Assembly: GCA_948442015.1 (NCBI GenBank)
Contig: CAOJRP010000009.1
Coordinates: 1 to 53,577 of the forward strand
Source: an uncultured Erysipelotrichaceae bacterium
GTDB taxonomy: Bacteria; Bacillota_I; Bacilli_A; RF39; UBA660
DNA: 53,577 bases
Direction of reading: 5' to 3'
Of the stretch, positions 9,411-15,807 are shown piece after piece (the first letter of the stretch is position 1; each line of letters starts with the position of its first letter). The position numbers and the translations under genes are program-made. The notes beneath the pieces were generated by a model. The model saw only the letters and a list, made by a program, of their open reading frames with translations, was not told where the DNA came from and ran no database searches.

Positions 9411-9530
9411 CAAAACTGATACACTACTCGTGTCTTAGATGGTACTATAGCATAGATAATAATGCTTGTAAAATCACGATTTTTGGATTATTAAAAGATA
9501 AAAAAGACAATAATTAGATTATTGCTTAAC
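9411..9530. repeat. Dispersed toxin-leader repeat, copy 1
   Basis: About 120 bases (promoter, leader start and an upstream palindrome CAATAAT-TAG-ATTATTG at 9508-9524) are repeated in inverted orientation at 53295-53422. Shared blocks include GCTTGTAAAATCACGATTTT, TAGATGGTACTATA and CTCGTGTC. Between 9530 and the promoter of the next gene the sequence is AT-rich with no reading frame. Confidence 0.7.
9444..9472 (-). promoter_or_regulatory. Promoter of putative toxin 1
   Basis: Read on the minus strand: TTTACA (9472-9467), a 17-base spacer, TATAGT (9449-9444), then a leader beginning ACCATCTAAGACACGAGTAG. An almost identical promoter plus leader occurs on the plus strand at 53357-53404. Confidence 0.65.
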
Positions 9531-9666
9531 AAAAATCCAATTATTGATGGGTATTTTTGCAAATAATCGAAAAATTGGTAAAATTTAAATTTTTTTGCCT
9601 TTTTATTGATAATATTTAAAGAAAAATATATTTAAAAGCTAATGAGTATAAATATTCTATGGAAAA

Positions 9667-9675
9667 TGTTATAAT
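9667..9675 (+). promoter_or_regulatory. Extended -10 promoter of the RNA-repair gene
   Basis: TGTTATAAT at 9667-9675, 35 bases before the ATG at 9710; the -35 region is not recognisable. Confidence 0.5.
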
Positions 9676-9709
9676 ATAACCAATTTAAGAAGTATTGGAG
9701 GTATTGATA

Positions 9710-11875
9710 ATGCGAAAATTAGTTATTTTAAGAGGTGCAATGGGTTGTGGGAAAAGTACTTTTGTAAAAGAACACAATTTAGAAAACTTTACTTTAAGTT
9801 CAGATAAAATAAGATTAATGTTTAACTCTTTAGAAATGAATATCAACTATAGCGAAGAAATTCCTCAGTTTAATAATAAAAAAGTATGGGAATTATTATA
9901 TTATATCCTAGAAGAAAGAATGAAAAAAGGAGAATTTACAATTGTTGATGCCGTTCATGCAACTAGTGATTCTTTAACAATTTATAAAAAACTTGCAGAA
10001 AAATATCGTTATCATTTATATATAATTGATTTTACAGACATACCTAAAGAAGAAGTTTATAAAAGAAATCAAACTCGCGAAGAATATAAAATAGTCCCTC
10101 TACACTCAATTGATAGAGTATATAAAATTTTTTTGAAAGAGAAAATACCTTCTTCATTTAAAATAGTAAAAAGAGAGGAATTTGAAAATATAGTAAGTAC
10201 TATTCCAAGAGATTTTAATAAATATGAAAAAGTTCATATCATAGGAGATATCCATGGCTGCTTTAATGCTCTAAAAAAATATTTTGATAAATATCAATTA
10301 AATAAAAATGATGCTTATATCTTTGTTGGCGATTATTTTGATAGAGGAATTGAAAATTATGAAACTTTCAAATATTTAGCTGAACTTATGAAAAATGAAA
10401 ATATGATTTTTTTAGTTGGCAATCATGAAGATAAATTATATAAATATGCTTGTGATGATGATTTTAAAATGGATTATGATATTAAAAATACTATATTAGA
10501 ATTAGAAAATAATAATGTTAAGAAAAGTGAAGTTAGAGGTTTTATAAAAAAATTATCGCAAATAGCTTTTATTAATTTTGATGGGAAATCTTATTTAATA
10601 ACTCATGCTGGTATTCCTTATATTCCTAAAGTTTCCTTAGATTTTTATAGTACTAATTCTTATATATATGGTGTTTTAGATTTCGAAACCGATATTGATA
10701 AAGTATATAATGATTTTATGGAAAAAGAAGATAATAAGACTTATCAAATTCATGGACATAGAAATTTTTATAAAATTAAAAGTGATAAATATAAATATTC
10801 TATCAATTTAGAAGGAAATATTGAAAATGGTGGATATCTTAGAGTATTAACTTTGAATAAAGGTGATAAAAATAGTTATATAGAGATTAAAAACGATACA
10901 TATAACCCTAATTTACAAGAAGAAACTAGAGTTTATAATTTAGTAGAAGATTTAAGAAAAAATAAATATATATTTGAACGAGATTTAAAAGATAATGTTT
11001 CTTCCTTTAATTTCTCTAAAGAAGCCTTTTATAATAAAGTTTGGGATAATATGACTACTCAAGCTCGAGGATTATTTATTGATACTGAGAAGAATAAAAT
11101 AATTGCCAGAAGTTATAATAAGTTTTTTAAAATAAATGAAAGAAAAGAAACAGAGTTAAATAAATTAGAGAATAACTTAGTTTTTCCTGTAAAATTTTAC
11201 TTGAAATATAATGGCTTTTTAGGAATATTATCTTTAAAAGATGATGAGTTTTTCTTTGCCTCTAAAACAACTGATAGTGGCGATTATGTAGAATATTTTA
11301 AAAACATTTTTTATAAAAAGTATAGTGAAGAACAAATTAAGATATTAAAGAAAAAAATCGTTGAGGAGGATATAACAATAGTTTTTGAAGTTATTGATCC
11401 AATAAATGATCCTCATATCATCGAGTATAAAGAACAAAACATTGTTATTTTAGACATGATATATAATAAAACTAATTATTTCAAAATATCTTATGATGAA
11501 TTAAAATTATTTGCTGATGAATATAAGTTGGAGGTTAAAAAACTTGTATATGTAGCAAGTAATTTAGATGAATTTAAAGATATATACGAAAATATTACTT
11601 CACCTGATTATCAGTTAGATAAAGAATATATTGAGGGTTTTGTCATAGAAGATGAAAATAACTTTATGGTAAAAACAAAAACTACTTATTATGATACTTG
11701 GAAATTTTTACGAGGAAAAATGGAAAATGCTTTAAAAAATAATAATTTTAGTTTTAAAAGTAAAAATAAGGAAGAAGAGTCATTTATGCAATATTTACAA
11801 AGAAAATACGAAAATAAAGATTATGATTTCCAAAAGATTAATATTATTGATGAAAGAAAAGAATTTGAATTATAA
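9710..11875 (+). CDS. Trifunctional RNA repair enzyme: polynucleotide kinase, metallophosphatase, RNA ligase (Pnkp-like)
   Basis: Three catalytic modules lie in the order known from bacterial Pnkp. (1) A 5' kinase, residues about 1-160, with P-loop GAMGCGKST (9-17). (2) A calcineurin-like phosphatase with GDIHG (about 178), GDYFDRG (206), GNHED (237), THAG (298) and HGH (348). (3) A nucleotidyltransferase/ligase with motif I KYNG (about 498), FEVIDP (559), EGFVIED (642) and KTK (655). The ligase lysine and acidic residues look intact, so it may seal RNA itself. The family heals and seals broken RNA, for example tRNA cut by ribotoxins. The ATG is set by GGAGG eight bases upstream; the TTG at 9695 overlaps that site. 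At 721 residues it is shorter than the clostridial Pnkp of about 870. No Hen1 methyltransferase is adjacent; toxin-like modules lie on both sides. Confidence 0.85.
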   Translation: MRKLVILRGAMGCGKSTFVKEHNLENFTLSSDKIRLMFNSLEMNINYSEEIPQFNNKKVWELLYYILEERMKKGEFTIVDAVHATSDSLTIYKKLAEKYRYHLYIIDFTDIPKEEVYKRNQTREEYKIVPLHSIDRVYKIFLKEKIPSSFKIVKREEFENIVSTIPRDFNKYEKVHIIGDIHGCFNALKKYFDKYQLNKNDAYIFVGDYFDRGIENYETFKYLAELMKNENMIFLVGNHEDKLYKYACDDDFKMDYDIKNTILELENNNVKKSEVRGFIKKLSQIAFINFDGKSYLITHAGIPYIPKVSLDFYSTNSYIYGVLDFETDIDKVYNDFMEKEDNKTYQIHGHRNFYKIKSDKYKYSINLEGNIENGGYLRVLTLNKGDKNSYIEIKNDTYNPNLQEETRVYNLVEDLRKNKYIFERDLKDNVSSFNFSKEAFYNKVWDNMTTQARGLFIDTEKNKIIARSYNKFFKINERKETELNKLENNLVFPVKFYLKYNGFLGILSLKDDEFFFASKTTDSGDYVEYFKNIFYKKYSEEQIKILKKKIVEEDITIVFEVIDPINDPHIIEYKEQNIVILDMIYNKTNYFKISYDELKLFADEYKLEVKKLVYVASNLDEFKDIYENITSPDYQLDKEYIEGFVIEDENNFMVKTKTTYYDTWKFLRGKMENALKNNNFSFKSKNKEEESFMQYLQRKYENKDYDFQKINIIDERKEFEL

Positions 11876-11907
11876 AAAGAATTATTGAAATTTAGTGAAG
11901 TTTTTAT

Positions 11908-11936
11908 TTGACAAACATATAATATTAGAGTAAAGT
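11908..11936 (+). promoter_or_regulatory. Orphan promoter, possible tiny transcript
   Basis: TTGACA at 11908-11913, a 17-base spacer and TAAAGT at 11931-11936 form a good promoter with no gene behind it. The next 50 bases hold ATGGATAATTT..., a seven-codon frame, then a hairpin AAATC-CAAG...CTTG-ATTT followed by T-rich sequence (11961-11990). It could be the terminator of the RNA-repair gene, a small RNA, or both. Confidence 0.3.
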
Positions 11937-11980
11937 AATGGATAATTTATTAATGAAATGAAATCGCAAGTATATTTTGC

Positions 11981-12009
11981 TTGATTTTGTTCCATAATAA
12001 AGTTATAAT
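11981..12009 (+). promoter_or_regulatory. Promoter of putative antitoxin RNA 2
   Basis: TTGATT at 11981-11986, a 17-base spacer and TATAAT at 12004-12009. It faces the minus-strand promoter near 12277. Confidence 0.6.
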
Positions 12010-12015
12010 ATCTAT

Positions 12016-12117
12016 AGGATATAAAAAAGAGATACTTAAATTTTGCTAGTTAAGTGCCTCAGTCCAAAAATTTAATTGATTGGGCACCTTCTCGGATGAG
12101 TTGGTGCTAATTTTTTA
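12016..12117 (+). ncRNA. Putative antitoxin RNA of type I module 2
   Basis: A transcript of about 100 bases is predicted from the promoter at 11981-12009 to a terminator at 12084-12117. The terminator stem is GCACC-tt-CTC / GAG-tt-GGTGC, followed by T6. The RNA contains CACCTTCT, which can pair with the AGAAGG...GGTG of the ribosome binding region of the minus-strand gene (plus-strand positions 12208-12218). The architecture repeats that of module 1: two convergent promoters, a terminator between them, a small hydrophobic peptide on the opposite strand. The first part of this RNA shares AAGAGATACTTAA and CCTCAGTC with the 5' end of the toxin mRNA. Confidence 0.5.
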
Positions 12118-12121
12118 TTTC

Positions 12122-12187
12122 TTAGTCTTTTTCGAAGATTTTTGCAAGTAATACTAATATTATCGCAAAGATAATAAGATATTCCAC
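12122..12187 (-). CDS. Putative type I toxin 2: about 21-residue membrane peptide
   Basis: From GTG at 12187 the frame encodes about 21 residues, VEYLIIFAIILVLLAKIFEKD in outline: one membrane helix with a charged C-terminus, as in type I toxins. A GGAAGG lies eight bases upstream of this GTG. An in-frame GTG at 12211 would give 29 residues but abuts its own Shine-Dalgarno. The strongest Shine-Dalgarno (AGAAGGAGG) actually fits an ATG at 12203 in another frame, giving a 43-residue non-hydrophobic peptide. That frame may be a coupled leader. Start and exact product are therefore uncertain. The mRNA 5' end forms a perfect hairpin (ACATTAAG / CTTAATGT, 12255-12275). Confidence 0.42.
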   Translation of the reverse strand: MEYLIIFAIILVLLAKIFEKD

Positions 12188-12276
12188 AAGTATTTCCTTC
12201 CATAGGACCACCTCCTTCTATACTAATAAAGTAATAGACTGAGGTTAGCACTCAACATTAAGTATCTCTTAATGTT

Positions 12277-12282
12277 ATTATA
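12277..12282 (-). promoter_or_regulatory. -10 element of putative toxin 2
   Basis: TATAAT read on the minus strand, just upstream of a 5' hairpin at 12255-12275. The -35 is weak (TAGTAA at 12305-12300). Confidence 0.4.
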
Positions 12283-12379
12283 ATACAAATTTGTTTTAGT
12301 TACTACCTTTTTTAGCTGATTTTTATGATTTTCTTCTAGTTTTATGTTAAAATATTTTTAGACATAAGGAAGTGATAAC

Positions 12380-13024
12380 TTGGAAAATGCGATAAAAAAA
12401 GCTTTAAAACGAAAAAAGTTTGTTGTAACTGATTTGTTAGTTAAACTAGCTAGTGATAATAATTTATCTTTAAATGAATTTTTAGTCCTTATGTATTTAG
12501 ATAATAATTATAGTGATAATTTTGATTTAGAACTTATGAGTTCTACTTTAGGATTACCTTCTGATATTGTTATGAATTCTTTTAATTCTTTAATGGTTAA
12601 AAAGTTAGTTACATTAGAAACAAGTAAAGACTTAGATGGTAGAAAAATTGAAACAGTTAACTTAAATGGTATTTATGAAAATATTTCTGAAAATACAAGA
12701 AAAGAAATAAAAGAAGAAGAAAAAGAGAATATTTTTCAAATCTTTGAAAGGGAATTTGGAAAAACCATATCAAGTTATCAAGTTGAAATAATTAATGGTT
12801 GGTTAATGGCTGGCTTTAGTGAAGAAATAGTTATTTTGGCTTTAAAAGAAGCGGTCTTAAGTGGGGCAGCAAATATAAGATACATTGATGCAATCTTAAG
12901 AGAATGGCATAAAAATAATATCAAAACAAAAGAAGATGTAGAGCATCATTTAAAAGAAAGAAGAAGTAGAAAGGAAAATAACACTGAGTTATTTGATTGT
13001 AATTGGTTAGATGAAGATGAATGA
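12380..13024 (+). CDS. dnaD: DnaD-family replication initiation protein
   Basis: DnaD helps load the replicative helicase at oriC and at stalled forks. The 214-residue product has the two-part layout of the family. A winged-helix N-terminal region (about 1-100) contains DLLVKLASDNNLSLNEFLVLMY. The C-terminal DnaD/DnaB_2 domain contains FEREFGKTISSYQVEIINGWL and IRYIDAILREW. Start is TTG, with AAGGAAG upstream. It overlaps nth, the same pair (dnaD-nth) found in Bacillus. A second protein with this C-terminal domain is encoded at 21500. Confidence 0.9.
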   Translation: MENAIKKALKRKKFVVTDLLVKLASDNNLSLNEFLVLMYLDNNYSDNFDLELMSSTLGLPSDIVMNSFNSLMVKKLVTLETSKDLDGRKIETVNLNGIYENISENTRKEIKEEEKENIFQIFEREFGKTISSYQVEIINGWLMAGFSEEIVILALKEAVLSGAANIRYIDAILREWHKNNIKTKEDVEHHLKERRSRKENNTELFDCNWLDEDE

Positions 13025-13628
13025 TTTATATGAAAAATTAGATAAAATGGTTCCTAATCCTCGATGTGAACTAAACTATAAAAAAGATTATGAACTTTTA
13101 ATAGCAGTTGTATTAAGTGCCCAATGTACGGATAAAAGAGTCAATAAACAGACTGAAATTTTATTTGATAAATACGATATTTTTGCTTTATCAAAACTTA
13201 ATCCTGAAGATATTTTTGAGATTATAAGACCTCTTGGAAGTGGAACAAAGAAAAGTTCTTATGTTATAGAAATTGCTAAGAAATTAGTAAGTGATTATAA
13301 TGGAAAAGTGCCTAATAATAGAGAATATTTAGAGGGTTTACCTGGAGTTGGAAGAAAGACTTGTAATGTGCTTTTAAGCGAACTTTTTGATGTTCCTGCT
13401 ATTGCTGTTGATACTCATGTCGAAAGAGTAACAAAAAGATTAGGTCTTGTCGAAGAAAGCGCTAGTGTATTAGAAGTTGAAGAAAAGTTAATGGATATAT
13501 TTCCCAAGGATAAGTGGGGTAAGTTACATAAACAATTAGTTTTATTTGGGAGGTATACTTGTCTTGCCAAAAACCCTAAATGTAAGGAATGCTTGTTTAC
13601 AAAGTGTCCTAGTAGAGATGAGGAATAA
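13011..13628 (+). CDS. nth: Endonuclease III
   Basis: Base-excision repair glycosylase/AP lyase that removes oxidised pyrimidines. The product is 205 residues (203 if the second ATG at 13017 is used). It shows the helix-hairpin-helix LEGLPGVGRKTCNVLL with the catalytic Lys, the catalytic Asp in AVDTHVERV, and the C-terminal [4Fe-4S] ligands C-x6-C-x2-C-x5-C (CLAKNPKCKECLFTKC). It overlaps dnaD by up to 14 bases and is followed by a terminator. Confidence 0.96.
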   Translation: MKMNDLYEKLDKMVPNPRCELNYKKDYELLIAVVLSAQCTDKRVNKQTEILFDKYDIFALSKLNPEDIFEIIRPLGSGTKKSSYVIEIAKKLVSDYNGKVPNNREYLEGLPGVGRKTCNVLLSELFDVPAIAVDTHVERVTKRLGLVEESASVLEVEEKLMDIFPKDKWGKLHKQLVLFGRYTCLAKNPKCKECLFTKCPSRDEE

Positions 13629-13629
13629 G

Positions 13630-13651
13630 GCTATTTACAGTAGTCTTTTTA
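13630..13651 (+). terminator. Terminator of dnaD-nth
   Basis: GGCTA / TAGTC stem with a seven-base loop followed by TTTTT, two bases after the nth stop. Confidence 0.55.
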
Positions 13652-13692
13652 AGTTGTATAATAGAAAAGATTTTGAAAAGGAGTGCTTTTGG

Positions 13693-15765
13693 ATGAGTAT
13701 GAAGAGAAAAGCTAAGAAGTTTGCAACACTTCTAAATCTTATGGTAAGTGGAGCAGTATTAGCAAGTTGTGGGAAAGAAACTACCAATGAAATTGCATCA
13801 GTTTATGAAATTGATGATAGTGGAATTATTGTTTTTGGTCATGCTGAAGATTGTACAGATGTTTATGATGAAAAGAAAGTAAAGGTAACAAGTGAATTAC
13901 TTGAGAAAATAAAAGAAAAAGTTGAAGAGTATAATAGTAGTACTTTACATATTGCTTTGGAAAAAACAGCTATTGATTTTACTGATATCGAGTTATCAAG
14001 TGTTACAAGTCTTATAATCGATTGCCCAAATATTGACTTTAATTATGTTCCTTTTTATGCTAATGCTTATGAATATATTAGTGTTACTATAAGTGAAAAT
14101 ACTAATAAAGAAGACATTATTAACTTTTTACAAAATATTAATTTTGTTGCAAATAAATATGATGAAGCAAAAACTAGTCCTTGGGTAAATTTAGATTTTA
14201 CAGAAGAAATTTCCTCTGATTTAATAAATGAATATTTAGAGGCAGTTTCTAAAATAGAAGGTTTGTCAACTTTTGATATCGAAACAAGTTCTAATATTAA
14301 TGAAATAAATTTAACAGATATAAAATGTAGTTATTTACGTATACTTCATAATGCAGATAAAGAAATTGCTTATAATATAACACTTAATGATAGCGTTAAA
14401 GATTTTAATTTACAAACAAATTATTCTGAAAATTATAAAGAAGATGAAATTTTGTTAAAACAGTTTATTGTTAATTCTAACAATAATGAATTAGATATAT
14501 ATTATTATGTAGATGGTCTTGCTAAAATTTATAATGACACTATTATAACATTACCAAGTAATTCTGTTTTTGAATTAGTTAATGTAAATGTCGATAGTGT
14601 CAGTGATTCTTGGTATCAACAATTTAAGAATATTTCTAGAATACGTATAAGAGAAACGAATAAATCTGATTACTCTCATTTTTGTTATAATAGTAGTACT
14701 GAAACTATAGATGACGCTATTGCTGAAATGAATTTTGCTATTTTGGAAGATGAAGTTAAAACTATTTTAGAAGAAAATGGTCTTGATATTAGAAGATATG
14801 ATGAGAAATTATATTTGGAGGCTGACAAACCAAGTGATATTGTTATTCTTGATGATAAAGTATATGATTACATAAACTCCGTTATAAGAAAGTATAATGT
14901 AACTAGTCTTGTGATTATAGAATTAGATAAACAAATTGACTTTAGTAAAATAGATTTATCAAATATAACATCTACAGATTTAAGTTCTGTTGGATATAAT
15001 TTTGATTATACAGAGTTTATCAAATTTGATAATGAAAAAAATCCTATAAATAATTTAAGAATTCAAGTAAAAAAAGATAATAACCATATTAATAGGATAA
15101 ATTATCTTAAAAGTATTCCTCTTGCGGATAATGCTTTTGTAGGGATAAATATAAGGGAAGATGTAGACGTAGAAACTGTCACTTCTTATATAAATGCCTT
15201 AGATTTAAGTAAAGTTGAACATCTTTATATTAGTTATGATAAAATAAATGAATTAGATTTAACAAATATAAACGTTCCTATATTAGATTTAATAGTTGAT
15301 TATAATGGTAACTATAAAGAAACCATAGATTATTCAATAAATATAAATAGTAAAGTAAAACAAATAACATTAAGTTTTTATTACGACTATGATAGAGATT
15401 ATGAACTTAATCCAATTTTAAGTAAAGTAAAAATCAATTCTTCAAATAACGATTTAACAACTTATTTAATGGTTGGAGCAGGAGTCTTAGATGAAAGTCT
15501 TAATTGCCAAGTAGAAAGTGATACTAGTATTTCTGTTCCAAATAATTCTAATCTATATATAACAGGAGTAGAAGAGAATAGTATTACTAAAGATTTTTTA
15601 AGACAATTTAATAATTTAAGTGAATTTATAATAAAGAATAACGCTAATGATTATCGATACGAATTTAATGATGGAGAATGGGTTTATTATTATAATGAAA
15701 ATAAAAAAACAGATGAAGAAGAGGTCAAAAAACTTTTAAAAGAAGTATCCGAATATGAAAATTAA
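13693..15765 (+). CDS. Large lipoprotein with tandem internal duplication, function unknown
   Basis: I do not recognise this 690-residue protein. Start is ATG at 13693 after AAGGAG; the frame is open further upstream inside nth but that is not coding. The N-terminus is a lipoprotein signal (basic MKRKAKK, hydrophobic core, lipobox LASC), so the mature protein should be anchored to the outer face of the membrane. The rest is two related halves of roughly 300 residues. IDFTDIELSSVTSL pairs with IDFSKIDLSNITST; INLTDIKCSYLRIL pairs with LDLTNINVPILDLI; SDSWYQQFKNISRIRI pairs with TKDFLRQFNNLSEFII. Short alternating LxLxxI units suggest a leucine-rich-like or beta-rich solenoid. No catalytic motif is seen. 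It stands alone between two terminators. Confidence 0.85.
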   Translation: MSMKRKAKKFATLLNLMVSGAVLASCGKETTNEIASVYEIDDSGIIVFGHAEDCTDVYDEKKVKVTSELLEKIKEKVEEYNSSTLHIALEKTAIDFTDIELSSVTSLIIDCPNIDFNYVPFYANAYEYISVTISENTNKEDIINFLQNINFVANKYDEAKTSPWVNLDFTEEISSDLINEYLEAVSKIEGLSTFDIETSSNINEINLTDIKCSYLRILHNADKEIAYNITLNDSVKDFNLQTNYSENYKEDEILLKQFIVNSNNNELDIYYYVDGLAKIYNDTIITLPSNSVFELVNVNVDSVSDSWYQQFKNISRIRIRETNKSDYSHFCYNSSTETIDDAIAEMNFAILEDEVKTILEENGLDIRRYDEKLYLEADKPSDIVILDDKVYDYINSVIRKYNVTSLVIIELDKQIDFSKIDLSNITSTDLSSVGYNFDYTEFIKFDNEKNPINNLRIQVKKDNNHINRINYLKSIPLADNAFVGINIREDVDVETVTSYINALDLSKVEHLYISYDKINELDLTNINVPILDLIVDYNGNYKETIDYSININSKVKQITLSFYYDYDRDYELNPILSKVKINSSNNDLTTYLMVGAGVLDESLNCQVESDTSISVPNNSNLYITGVEENSITKDFLRQFNNLSEFIIKNNANDYRYEFNDGEWVYYYNENKKTDEEEVKKLLKEVSEYEN

Positions 15766-15776
15766 GACAATTTAAA

Positions 15777-15807
15777 AAGGAGTATTAAAAGCAATACTTC
15801 TTTTTTA
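15777..15807. terminator. Bidirectional terminator between lipoprotein and pbp1A
   Basis: AGGAGTATT / AATACTTCT stem with T6 on the plus strand and A-rich flank on the other side, placed exactly between two convergent genes. Confidence 0.75.

Noticed and set aside
9199..9438. Classical MITE or transposon for module 1
   Set aside because: The 10-bp inverted repeats lie inside the transcripts, no target duplication is seen, and the copy at 53.3 kb extends beyond the repeat into the promoter. It is kept only as an alternative.
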